Made by a program: the position numbers and the translations under genes. This document shows, one piece after another, positions 43,881 through 56,600 of a DNA stretch of 64,000 nucleotides (position 1 is the stretch's first letter; every line of letters starts with the position of its first letter). A model generated the notes under the pieces. The model was not told the DNA's origin. It saw only the letters and a program-made list of their open reading frames with translations, and searched no databases. Source of the stretch: Nematostella vectensis (lineage: Eukaryota > Cnidaria > Anthozoa > Actiniaria > Edwardsiidae); NCBI RefSeq assembly GCF_932526225.1, contig NC_064043.1, positions 3,245,501 to 3,309,500 of the forward strand. The letters run 5' to 3'.

Positions 43881-44029
43881 CTTTAAGACAAGTTATTGTA
43901 AAGGGGATTTATAGATTCTTGTAGCGATTCAAGTAGTGAACAATCTTGCCTTGTGATAGGGAAGTGGATTATTCAAGTGTCATGTTACTAAAATAGTCTC
44001 AGATCTTCAAGAATAGAAAGGCTAATACG

Positions 44030-44395
44030 CACTACAATGACCACCAATACGCACTACCGTGACCACCAACACGCGCTACCGTGACCACCAATACGCGGTA
44101 CCGTGACCACCAATACGCGGTACCGTGACCACCAATACGCGGTACCGTGACTACAAACACTTGCTACAGTGACCACCAATACGCACTACCGTGACAACCA
44201 ACACGCGCTACCGTGACTACAAACACGCGCTACCGTGACCACCAACACGCGTTACCCTGACCACAAACACGCGCTACCTTGACCACCAACACGCACTACA
44301 ATGACCACCAACACGCACTACCGTGACCACCAACACGCGTTACCGTGACTGCAAACACGCGCTACCGTGACTAGAAACACGCGCTACCGTGACAA
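44030..44395. repeat. 22-bp minisatellite, about 16 copies
   Basis: Unit close to ACCACCAACACGCGCTACCG + tg with substitutions (aatacgcac, cgcggtacc, actacaaac). It begins about 150 bp after the stop of the PAN/fibrinogen gene. Confidence 0.88.
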
Positions 44396-45686
44396 CGCAC
44401 ATTGAAGGCACGAATAGACTAGGATAGGAAAAAAGAGAAAAGGAGATATGCAGCTAAAGCAACCTCTAGGTCTATCTTTACATTTATTATAAATTCTACC
44501 ATACATTCTACATTTTCTCACACATTCAAATGAATATGTAACCGATATAAATTCTCATTCTGATTTGGTCACTCGAATTTTCATCTAATGATATGTACTG
44601 TATATTACGAGGCTTGTCAATCTTAATATCCTCCAATATTTTGCTTTTCTTTCGTCCGAATAAAACATCATTCAACTCTAGCCCTTCCCATACGTTTCTA
44701 TTTACATAATTCGCAAAAAGCAACTGTTGGTAAATGAATGATTGCGCTTACGCTGAACGAAGAACTAAAATCTTTCTACGATTCGTCTAATTTATAACCT
44801 GCCCAAAGTCATTCTCGATACAATGCTTGTAGACAGGTTAAACATCGCTTCGTTGGATACCAACGCAGCGTACTGCTAGCTAACTCCAGCGAGCTTTTGC
44901 TGAGCAATAATGAACTGCAGTTTCCCATGCTCAACGACCCATCGCTTTTTAGACTGAGAAATCGACATCGGAGCGACTGCAAAGCACGCCGGGTCACCGA
45001 GCATGCGTACTTGACACGAACATATCGGGAACGCGCAATTGCACAATGGATTAAAAACGGACATTAAAAGCAACCGATTAAAATTACAATCCTCGTCGCC
45101 AGGCACGCAGAACAAATAATTGATTTCTCAATTTAAGTAACCTTGACTTTTTGTGCATTGGACTGCCCCGTACTGGCCTCAGTAACATCACTGCTTTTCT
45201 TATCTCTATATTTCTAATTAGCTTATTAGCTATCACATTTTCATTATTAATGTCATACTATTCTTTTTTTTTATTTTCTTTTTTCTTTGTGTGCTTCAAG
45301 TTCCCTCCGGTAAGTCATGTTTGACTTTCGAGGTTGGACTTTGCTAAAATTCTGTGTTGTTTGTTGACCGCTATGCTCTTTAAAATATCGACTTGACTCG
45401 TCTTTTCTAGTTCTAGGGCGAGCCGAGGTGTATCTCAATTATATTGTTTTGAATAGGTCCTTTGAGGCCTTGGAAAGCGAGAACGCGCTCTCTTTTCCGC
45501 ATGGAGTTCCCGGTACGTAGTCAGTAAGGGATAATGAATCCTGAAGTCTGCACCGATCAAGAGACTCGACGTGAGGTCACGTGACTATGGAGTGTAAGAC
45601 GTGTTGAGCGATGATCCGGTGCCGACACAGTGCCTCTCCTGGTAATGCCAGAGTGTACGATCAGTGCCAGATTGTACTATCAGTGG
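44396..45686. other. Region between two gene 3' ends, including the MITF 3' UTR
   Basis: No gene seen. On the minus strand an AATAAA-type site (TTTATT on plus, near 45268-45274) could end the MITF/TFE transcript about 415 bp after its stop. Confidence 0.4.
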
Positions 45687-48600
45687 TTATAAGTCATCAT
45701 CATCGTCCATGTCTATACTGCCCGGGCTAGGGTTTCTGGAGGAAGCGAGAGAACAGCCGTCCATAGGTTCGTGCGAAACCGACCCGTCCTCCACCTCCAC
45801 GGGCTCTTGTTTGACCCGCACACTGCATGTCGACACGGGAGACTTGGGCTCAGGCTTCACCGTGAGCAGCGTTGATAGCAGAGCGGTGCTTGTGTCTGAG
45901 GTCAGCGGTGTCGTGGGGATACCATGCGCCCTGGCGTGCATCTCGAGTTCCTGCAAAAAATAACACACTTGATATGTCAGCTGTTAGTTAAATCAGGTCG
46001 GTGGATCTCTTTTCTAGCGGAGGCATCTATTTGAAATATTTTGCGTGGCTTAGTGTTTGCAAGAGGCGATGAAATAGTATTCTTCTGCTTGTAATCATTT
46101 TGCGGCTTTTAATGTTGTTTCTCCTGTTGCTATTTTTGGGTTGCCTGTGCTTTTGTTACCCTGCTACTACCGCTGTGGTTTTCGTCATTCAAAATTATTC
46201 AAGCGTTTTCATTGGCCATCTCTGAAATTAACAATCATTTCTCCTGGCAGATCATTGTAAATCGCAGTGAAGCTTTGTTATCTTTGTTGAAAATTGTATT
46301 TATTTGGGGCGTGGAACTGACCTGAACTCGTAGCAAGAGTTTTCTATTTAACATCTCAAGCTGGCGTTTTTCTTCCTCGATGAGTTTCATTTTGTCAACA
46401 TCCTTCTTGAGATTGCGAATGTAATCCACCGACGCTTTGAGAATCGTTCCCTTATTCTGCCTGGAATCACTGCTAGGTCAAAGGAAAAGTAAAAATGCTT
46501 TATTAGCAAAAAAAAAACAAACAAACAAAAAAAAAACAACAGTAGGTTGGGGGACAAATAAGAGTACCCCACCTCACAAAGGATATGATGTTCATAGATG
46601 CTAAATGCGACCTAATGTCGCATAAGTCAATCATCAAAAACTCTTCAGTAGCGAGTTGCGAGTTAAATCCACTTGAATTGCTATGGAATACAATCCATCC
46701 TACATTTAAACAGCTCCATTCTAAACCTAAACTATAAAAAAAACTGAATTATAAAAAAAACATTATTTTTTTAAAGATAAGCAAGAAAACTTCAAGCAAA
46801 ACAACCGTCTTTTATATGACGGCTATGACGGCTAAACTATACAAAAATGCTAAAACTTGCTAAATCGATTTCTTTTTCCGTCATTCCGTCAAACAGGTTA
46901 GTGCTTTTTGGTTAGCGTCTGGCGGAGAGATGTCGTTATTGGGAGCCATTTCAGAGTTGGCCAATGGAAACGCTTCAAAGATATCGAATGACGGAAACCA
47001 GAACACGATTTAGAGGTTGTAAATCGTCGGCGAAAATATTTTTGGACATCCTCGCAGGATATTGAAAACAGCGGGAAGCGCTCGAGTTTCCAGTCGAAAT
47101 GAGTGACTTACGGGTCTTGTTTCGGTAGCATCGTCCCCAATTCTTTGATGCGGTCATTGATGTTAAATCGTCTTCTTCTCTCAACTGCAAAAGATGATCA
47201 AAGACATGATTAATCGAAAGTCGAGTGTACAAAACAAGATTTGGAAATAAAATGCTGTAAACGTCTTCTGCGAATAATAATTGTAACTAATTGTAATAAT
47301 AGGTAACTATTTGCGCCAGGTCGTTGGTGTGCTGTCCCTATCCAGTGATTCTGTAAAATATCAGGCCCGTAGCCAGGGGGGGTTCGGAAGAACCACCCCA
47401 CTGGAATGGAAGGTCCGCTCTAATGAAGGAAAATTGAGTACCACTGCGGCCTAGGGCGAGTTATCTAAGAGAAAATGGTCCGCTAAATGGGTAAACGAAC
47501 CCCCCCCCCCCCCCCCCCCGCTCAAAATCCTGGCTAGGGGCCTAAATATTTTCTCTTTGTTGTTATTTTCGTCTGCATCACAGCACGTAAGTTAAGATAT
47601 TTTATTTTCTGTTTATTTATCGATCACATAAACAAACGTCTTCTCAAACGTACAGTCTGCACTAGTTACAGCAAACTGTTGTGAGTGCAATGATTAATAC
47701 CTAATCTTCCCTCATGCTCAAAGAAAACAAGGATGCCCAAAAGATACTCACTCATATTATGATTGTCTTTTTTCTGTCTGTCTCGCGCTAACATATTTGG
47801 GTCCATTGATATACCAGGCTCGTTTAAGACAGCAGGACACGAAGAAGGTGCAGCGTTTTGAACCTGCGAAATGATCCAGTTAAAGGTCATTTTACTCCTG
47901 CACAATACAAAGGTACAAAAAGCATCCATTTTCAACGGCTAGTTCAAGCAAGTAAAAGTGATATTAATAAATAATCAGTGTCCAATTGTGGGTGGTTATT
48001 TTGAATTATTCTTGCAAATAGGATGTATTTTCCAATGTAAACAATAACAAAAGAGTAGCTAATCGACATTCTATAAAATAACCGCTCTATTCTCACAGTT
48101 AACGCTGCAAGTTAAGACATTTTTTTCTTCCATCACTTTCATTTTTCGATCAAAAATTATCTAATGCAAAATAATGTTATAAATATAAAACGCACAACAG
48201 TTTATTTAAATTTTCAGCATCAAGTGAGAATAACACAAGAAAAGTCTAGATTGGGAAGGTCTTCATTAGGACAAAAGAGCAATTAATAGAAATAAAATAA
48301 TAAACTAAAGAAACTTTGTTTCTTTACCATAGGTGTGAAGTTCAAGCCGCCATAAAGATCGTACATGCTGCTTGCTACTGGGCCCTGCACAATAACCACA
48401 ATCTAAACATCAGAACTTAAATACATTCAATTTTTTTAAATACTCTAAGTACGATGTTGTTATGACAAAAAAATTGTAGCCTGTACCTATGTTCTTTTAG
48501 CGTAATAAATTCATAGGATAACACCTATAAAAGTAAATCCTTAAGTGTTATTTCAACAGATGATAAAGGGAATGAGAACATACCACGGTATTCAGCATGG

Positions 48601-50558
48601 ATGGATCATTCCATGTGATGGCCTGGTCATCCATCTGATTTGACTCCAAGCTAAATGAACAAGAGACATCATACTGGTAAATCAACTGTTCCTTACTTGG
48701 TCGCTGATACATTGAAAATGAATGTGAACTAATAGACTCTCACCTTATAATGTCGTCCAAGAGGTTATCAACCTGAACCCAAACAAACACAAACAGTCAA
48801 TAATAACATTTGTTTAGGTAGCCACTTCCTGTTTCAACCAGAAAAAAACCTCTCTGAAGTGCAGCAATGTTTAGACATCACAAATTAGGCAATGTTAACC
48901 TTTGTTCTATCAGTGTTGCTAGGAGACCTCTTTTTCAAATATTTTCTTACAACAAAGATTAGGATCTTTAAATTGGAAAATTGCCTCTCCCAGCTGAGAG
49001 AAATCATTACAGATTTATGAAATAAGCACCTTGAAACATCTTAACTAAACAAATGGCCAAGATATCATAGTAAAATTTTCTTACAATATGACTACACTTG
49101 ATTGAATTTGAAATATGTTGTTTAGCACTGTGTATAAAAAGTGATTTCATTTGTACCTCTGCATTTGCTGCGGCCTCAGAGCTTGTTACACTAGGTTTAA
49201 GCCTTTTCGTCAAAGTAGCTACGGCCTGTTGGTTGATGGCATTTAATGTTGGTTGACTACTCGGTCCAGTGTTGGTTGCAGTAGGTTCAATGGTGAAGTG
49301 GTTTGGTAATGACATTGTTGAAGTTGAGGAGTTCTTAAGGTATTCTTTGACCTGTCTTTTTTGCTGTTGAGCGACATAGTATCTGGTCGGATTTTCCAAT
49401 TTAGTCTTAACCTGGGGAAAAAGAAAGCAGTGTCATTTTTTTGTGCTCTGAATACAAAACACAGGACAAAGCAAGAAAGACAAGTTAGGGCAAACAACAG
49501 AAATTTATAGTAAGAATAAATAGAACTGGATAGATAAAATTCTTTCGGCAGCATCAAAATATTTGGCTTCCTAAATGTCTTACAGAGTTTCAGAAGTTCA
49601 CTTCCTTCTCATATATTTTTATCAGCAAATTGTTTGTGTGGCAACATAACATGTCATGCTAATCTTAAACTTTCCACAAAACCAAACAAACCATACTGGA
49701 ACTAAAGTTGGGACTCTTCATTGAGTGAAACATGACCTCAACAGAAGTACTATCCTCGACAATCATGACATCAGCATCAAACTCCTCTCCATATTTCACC
49801 TCTTATTAGCTATGGCTTTCAATACTACATCATTATAACAGGCTTAGATAAAAAATACAATGTTTTTATTGTGCTTTCTTTTTTGCATGCTATGTTATGT
49901 TATGCATGGGTATGTCTGTGTGTACCTTTTTTAAATTGATTAAAAATAACAAAAAAGTCTCTTTTTTGTGTGATTTTATTCACTTAACATCAGTCCACCA
50001 AAATAAAGACAATTATTGTAACAAAAGCAATCACTAGTAAAACACTTACAGGTACTTCATCCTGAGAATGGTTTGATATTTATTGTAAGGTATACTTTTA
50101 ACTGCTTTCACTTACTAATAATACACTTGTAGGTGTGTCAGAGGATAGTATGCTGTGTAATGTATTATATGGATATGTTTTCCACTCACTTGTAACACAC
50201 TCGTGGGGACTTCAGAAGATGCTAATGTAGGTGGAGAGGGGTTTTGTGGTATACTGATTCCTTGAGAGCTCTCAAATCCACTTTGAACAAACTTCTTTTC
50301 CTGTTGGTCCATCTGCTCCAGTTGCTGCCTTTGAAGTTGTTGCTTGAAGGTGGTCCGTGTCATGGGGGAGCCCACGGCAGGCGATTTTAGGCTACTACTC
50401 TCCATGGTACTGTTCAAAAGATAACCCATAGACGATTTGTCAAGTTGGCTTGACGGATAAATGTAAGGGTTTGACGGGCTAAAAACCACTGGCCTTGTGG
50501 TAGGGTAAAAATTCCATGAAGGAATATGATCCCCTTTGGTATATCTGTGCTTTGTCAT
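45687..50558 (-). CDS. MITF: MITF/TFE family bHLH-leucine zipper transcription factor
   Basis: Nine coding exons, 5' to 3' (minus): 50558-50190, 49411-49157, 48772-48744, 48650-48584, 48384-48328, 47863-47752, 47184-47112, 46472-46322 and 45950-45687. All junctions agree in phase and give 458 residues. N-terminal MTRTTFKQQLQRQQLEQMDQ matches the Rag-binding region of TFEB/MITF. LENPTRYYVAQQQKRQVKEY is the family signature. The acidic activation stretch is DNLLDDIISLES. SSCPA near 267 resembles the mTORC1/14-3-3 serine site of TFEB. Basic region H294, E298, R302 (class B E-box readers, CACGTG) is followed by helix-loop-helix to about 345 and a zipper to about 385. The acidic tail ends SIDMDDDDDL. 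The family controls lysosome/autophagy genes and, in vertebrates, pigment cells. MITF, TFEB and TFE3 arose from one ancestor, so the symbol is approximate. Confidence 0.93.
47363..47543. mobile_element. MITE with AGGCCCGTAGCCAGG ends in an MITF intron
   Basis: Left end AGGCCCGTAGCCAGGGGGG and right end CCTGGCTAGGGGCCT form an inverted pair with one mismatch; the interior is short and ends with a run of about 22 C. I could not settle the target duplication. Confidence 0.65.
47918..48085. repeat. Dispersed repeat, second copy (see about 12653)
   Basis: Diverged copy of the sequence at about 12653-12830 in the same orientation, inside an MITF intron. No terminal repeats recognised. Confidence 0.5.
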
Positions 50559-52573
50559 TTTGGATGTTATTAAAATTTCCTAAATTTGAGGAAGTAAAAT
50601 GGGTTGCCTACTCCCACACAATTTCAATAAGGAGTGAGTAGAAAAGTAAAGAGCTCGGATATATGCCCTGTGTTTAGGCTATAATTAGATGTGAGTTTGT
50701 TGAGACTTCAGCAGCCTGATCCAGCCCTTGTAACAAAGGTCAACAAAAACCAACCATATAAAGATATAAGACAGGAAGTCAATTATAAGGGGATCACTTC
50801 CTGTTGGCAAAATGTCACACAACAGTGTTGCCTTATTTGGAAAGTGCATAGAGGCTAGCCCAGATTGATATTGATAATGCTCTAATGGTCCTACAGAGGT
50901 CCTAAGTTCAGGATATAGGATGTGGTTTGTCAAAGGTTCAGGTGATTTTAATAACATTTTCTTCCTTCCTTTCCTTCCTTCTGTACACTTAATGTGAAGA
51001 GTTAGGTAAGTCAAAACTCCAGTCCAAGGAATCCCCCTTGGCTTGAAATAAGGGATGATGTGATAACTAATTTCATTAACCACACAGATCATAAGAAGTC
51101 TACTAATTGTGACATATTACAGTGAAACATACATAAAAGATATCTTTTTCTGATAACAGGATGTTAGAAAATAAATAGATGTGAATAAAAAATGAATGTT
51201 TACTAGTTTGAATCACTCAAAAGTCACGGGAAAATCAGCAATTGTTATCAAAGAAAAAGAACAATGGAACAAAATACATTATCAATGGTTCGCTGATCAA
51301 ACCGATTGAGTCTAGTACGAGAAAGTACTAGATAACTTATACACAAAAGCTGTCATCTAAACAATGACACCATTAAACATACCTTGAAGAAAATCCACTC
51401 AAAGACAAAATATCAAGGCCCGGAACCAAATTATTTTTTTCATTTTAATGGATTAGTAAGAACAGCAAAATCGCTCGAGCTTTATTTTCGAATGACTGAT
51501 CAAGCATGTCGTCCATGTACCTTAAAAGAGAAGCCATTAAATGAAAAGATTCAGGTTACAAAATAACGAAAATAAACACTCGAGTACCTTATTTTACGCT
51601 TTGTTTAGGTAAGGACCGCACGAAAGTGAAACACAATGTTTGAGATTAGAAAACAATAACATACGAACAGGCATTAGAATTTAATAAAATTGGATGTCTA
51701 AAATCCTGTCTATATAAAAACAATAACATCGACGACATCAAAAATATTATTTTTTCAGGCACACTGCACGAAACAAAAAATAGCAAGATCTGCCGAGACT
51801 CTTGTACCTGTTATTGCAGTTCTTAATAGAATATTTAGTGAGTAATTAATATTATTTACCCGTTTGGGCATAAATTCAATGGAAAAAAGCTGTAAGACTT
51901 CACAATTTCGAGGCTTTTCAAGTGGATGTAGTAATCTGATCTGTTGGCTGGGGTTTTGGCAAGCAAGGACAAGTTTGAAATACGATGATTACAGCCCGGG
52001 CAACGCTGAGGACGTCATACTGTGTGCTTCTGTACCATTACACGACTTCTCAAAAAAATTTGATCAGGCGCACGAAAATAGCACACGTAGCTGGGAAAGT
52101 GAAAGTTCCACATAACTTTAAAATATTTCTAAGCGTTTGAAGGCAGTATACAGCAATAAAGTTGCAGGTATTTTCGGCCAGCTTGCATTCGCGGATTTCC
52201 GCTCGATAATGTTTTCCTGCCTGATGGGTTATGGTTTGGTTGATATTTTGTGCCATTTGCGAGTAATACAACGTCAGAAAACAACGTAAGTTATAAACAA
52301 AGGTTTGCTCACCGATCAGCTAGTAATAAAATACGATTAGGCTTAAAAAAAGAACTATAATACAGAGAAACTATCTATTATTTCTGCACGTGCGACCGTA
52401 TCGTTTTCACAACGCATGGGGGCAGTTCCCTTCAACTCAAGAAAAGCGTCGCTTTCAATTTTCAATACGCGAATTTCTGCCTTAAAATAAACTAATATTG
52501 CTATTCTCCAACTCTTCTATATAGTCAGTAAATGAGAATGAATGTTGTAATGGTTTGATGTCTGGCGAAATAC
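50559..52573. other. Intron/promoter region between the two MITF first exons
   Basis: About 2 kb without a recognisable gene. It probably holds the promoter of the shorter isoform and the intron of the longer one. Confidence 0.4.
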
Positions 52574-52683
52574 CTTGAAGGCTCCACAACTCTCCACTTT
52601 AGCTCAGTTAGTCCCTCGCCGAAACCTTCGTCAAATCCGTCTTGTAGGAGATCGAAGCCTAAATCCACCCCTGATTCGGTCAT
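52574..52683 (-). CDS. MITF: Upstream alternative first coding exon of MITF/TFE
   Basis: ATG at 52683, 36 codons plus two bases, ending TCAAG/GTATTT. The peptide starts MTESGVDLGFDLLQDGFDEG and contains ELKWRVVEPS, resembling the MITF-A-type first exon (acidic, with an ELK motif). Its phase fits an acceptor CACAG at 50546-50545 (exon resuming at 50544 inside the first exon of the model above), which would give a longer isoform lacking the ATG at 50558. The polypyrimidine tract at that acceptor is weak. The two starts would be alternative promoters, as known for vertebrate MITF. Confidence 0.65.
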
Positions 52684-53678
52684 TTGAGCACTGCAAACCT
52701 TACCCTTTCGAGGAAAGGGGTTGAATATAGTAGGACTAGTCTCTAAGCACCCGAAAATAGCAATAAAACACCACTCTTCTCAAGAAACTTGTTCTCGTAG
52801 CGAAATTCAGGCTTCCATATTTTCTTGGTCGCAACAAAGCGGCGATTGGTTGAGAGAGACCACATGGTACCGTAAATAGCTTGTGATGTCAGCATTGGTT
52901 AGAATCGGCGGTGCGCTCCCTAGGAATCAAGGAGGGGCGCTGCGTCATAGGCTATTGTTTTATTGTTTCAAGACATTTCTCGCTCCATATATGGATATGA
53001 GTTGCATCATTGCTAGTAACAGCGGCAAAAAAGAAAATCTTTTCTAAAAAAAAACAAAACACAATTTCATATCGATAGGGGCACAATAGTTTACATACAT
53101 TTACTTTAGCCCTCTTGAAAACAAAAACAACAACAAAACTACAGGGAATCTTAGTTGCTTGCTTTTGTCAACAATTTTTTTCTACCTTCAAAAATAATTT
53201 GGCTCCTGAGATCCACAGAAAATTTTCTTTAAAGCTGACCACTGCTTGACAGACTAAAATTAATGGGGGGGGGGGGGGGGGTAACCACAATGCCTCACTT
53301 CCTGTTTCAGCCCTGTTATCTCTATGCCGAACTGCATCAACAACAGCCAGTCATTATTAGCACAATAATTATGCTTGGTTGACAAAGGGTAGGTGAATTA
53401 TTCCACAGCACCTCCAGGTGCATGCTGGTTGTTTTGGCTGGGGATGCTGGCACGGTTTGCCTGAGGCTAAGGGGTTTTCAACTAATACTAAAATAAAATA
53501 ACATAAACTTCAAAATAGATGAAAACAGTTTCTTTAATTTTCAAAATGAATAAGTACAGGGGTGTAAGTAGGAATAAATTATTTGTTCAGTTCCACCATG
53601 CTCATCGCCACGTTGGTATAATCTATAAAATCTTACCAACAAGGCACATATTGATAATCTATCAGATTTTATCAATCT
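52684..53678. other. Region between MITF exon 1 and the 3' end of HSD17B10
   Basis: Likely MITF 5' UTR and promoter on the left. A G run lies at 53266-53281. No gene seen. Confidence 0.4.
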
Positions 53679-56600
53679 TCATGGCTGCATCCTGAGTGCT
53701 CCATCAATCCTGATGGTCTCTCCGTTCATCATGGGATTTTCCATGACACTCTGTACAAGGTGAGCATACTCATCTGGATGGCCGAGGCGTGGAGGAAATG
53801 GAACGGTCTTCGCTAGTGCAATGCGGACCTTCTCAGGTAGGCTTTCCAGCAGTGGGGTTAGAAACAAACCTACAATAGCACACAAAGATAGCCTTCCAGA
53901 TAACATATTTAATAAAAGCAATAATTACTGTGAAAGGATTCATTTTTTTCTTTTGGACCCAGCATTGTCTTTCTTCAGTGGTAGAGAAATCTGCAGAGGG
54001 GATAGAAATCTGCAGTAGGGACCTTTGGGGAGCACACACAAGGGCCGCCAAGTCTCAACCAACATAACTATTGTCATCAAATGAGAGACAAACTTATGAA
54101 AACACAGGAAATGCATCTGGGTCTTTCACATCACAAGAAGGCAAGAGGGTAGAGATGGGTGATTTGAAAGCTCAAGTACTGTATGTATTAGTTTCAGACC
54201 CAACCCAGAATTCAAACTCCTTGTATCGTTTGGTAATAGCACGTAGTCAATCAAGCTTAAAGTGCCATCCCTTAGGGTTATAATAGATTTACAGACGATC
54301 ACACCCGTCTGTTTTTATATCCCCCCTCCTAGGGATGATGCTAGATGACTTAGCAGCACTTGTAAGGATTACGGTGATAATTGACCTGGTGCAATGGTGT
54401 TGACTCTAATGCCATTCCTGGCCAAATCTCTTGCAATGGGGAGTGTCATCCCAACAATCCCTCCCTTGGAAGCCGAATAAGCGGCTTGGCCCATCTGCCC
54501 ATCAAATGCTGCCACGCTGGCAGTGTTAGTGATAACGCCTCTCTCTCCACCCTCTGTTGGTTCATTCTTGATCATTTGCTCTGCCACTAAGCGGATGACA
54601 TTAAAGCTTCCGGTGGTATTAACCTATAATGATATAATAGAGATATAGATATTTTTAAATGGATGGCCTTGATCGTACCAGTATTTTTTGTGTGTCTGTA
54701 ATAGAAATATAAAATAAAAAAACAAGTCACTTTATAATAAATAATATGTGCATTTATATAGCGCTTATACCAACCATGTTCTAAGCACTTTACATTTAAA
54801 ATCCTAATGTATTAAGAGTGTCCCATCTTGGGACTGAGAAACACAAGCTTCTAGTAAGCTCACATACGTTCAACAAGTCAAATTCAGGGCCGAGAAACAG
54901 AAAGATACTATCCATGTCTCGACCGGGAATCGAACCCGTTTCAGCAGAGGTGAGAGGCCCCATAAGCTGACGCGCTAACACACTGGGCCACCTTTGATTC
55001 CGTACTTTGTAACATTTAATGTTAATTTTTCAGGGGAGTTCACTAGGGTTATAATAATATTGATATCAATAAAAGAAGGTGAAATTGGTACTGTAGCTAT
55101 AACAGAGTCAAACATCAAACTCTAATTGTTTCAAATGATAAAAATAACTTTTAATTTGCTTTGAACTGCTACCGGGCATCCAAGCCCTGTGCAGGAGTTA
55201 TACAGCCACTCCCATCATCAAATGTCCAAGGCATTCCGACTGACCTTGAGAACTTTTTCAAATAGGTCCAGGGCATGAGCTTCTCCTGTCTTTGAAAGTG
55301 TCTTAACAGCAATGCCAATTCCAGCACAATTCACAGCAGCATTCAATGGCCCAAACTTCTCATTAGCTACGGCAATGGCTTGTCGAACATCAGCCTCAGA
55401 AGTTACCTGAATACCAGGATTGTGCTCAACATAAAGTAGTATAGTATCAAGGATAACCCTGCGGTAACTGGTGGGTGCATGGGATGCGTTCCTGCCCCCC
55501 ACCCAAAAATCCTAACCCTAACTAAAAGCAGATATTTAAGGGCTGTAAATTCATCTCATTTTTAATCTTGAACAAATAATTTGTATCAGTGATAGGAGCA
55601 GTTATGGCGGTGGTGAAGCAGCAACAACAACTGATCGAAGCAAAGGAGCTAAAATGTATTTATACAAAATTTGTACTATGCTGTTGATTGGTCAATTAAA
55701 TTTACTATTGTAGAAGTTTTCCATATTTGGAGGATAGTACCATTCGAGTCACACTGGTTTTCACTTTGGCACCACATATACAAACAAAATCATTTCAGCT
55801 TAGCCGATGATAAGTGCGAAAGTGGGGAATCTTTTAGTTCTTTCCCAAGCCTGGAAATAAAAGCTATATCCTGTGCTTCCGATATTTCTGTGAACCTTGA
55901 CTTTAATGAGCTTGTCTCGTCTTGTCTTGTTAAGTGAGCTTGCCTTCCCTATCCTATCTAGTTCTTAAACTCAATTTGTGCAAATTACAGAGTATTTGAT
56001 TTTTTCCAAGCAAATGCTCCATTTGAGCATAGATGATAGACACTCTATAAACTTCTCCCTTTAAGCCTTTGTTTCAGAAAACAAATTGAACTGACCTAGA
56101 ACACACTTTTTTGGTGTTGCACACTTGATTAAAATTATTTGGATTAAATACAAAGTTCACTACATCCTTCGCGATTGCCATATCGCACAAAACTCAGAAA
56201 CTCACATATAACACAAACACAAACATTTTGACAGTTTTGACATTCTTACGTGACTGACATCATGATTATAAACCGGTTTGGCAAGTAATCTGAGACCTTG
56301 CTAGCACCACAGTGAGGCTGGTAATCAGTTGCACCAGAGGCTCCTACACTTCCCTTAGTCGTTGTTGTTGCTTCATGGCTATTTGAAGAGAAGTTTTGAG
56401 CCTGCGGCATGGTGACAGTAGCTAAGAAGGCAATCCTCTTTGATGGAAACTGAGCCTAGGTAAGCAGGTGAAGAGGCTCAAAATCTTGTGACACCCACCT
56501 AATGTGGGTGAGTTGATAGCTATTTTTGATGTAGTTTGGTTGTGATCAATCTAAAGGTGTGACAGGTGCAGAATTGGAAACATTCAAAATTCATGATATT

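Noticed and set aside
50685-51092. A 135-codon minus-strand frame upstream of MITF
   Set aside because: Composition is not protein-like, it lies in the intron/promoter between the two MITF starts, and no motif is present.
54900-54992. A functional tRNA gene on the minus strand
   Set aside because: A and B boxes are present but the acceptor stem does not pair and a SINE body and tail follow.
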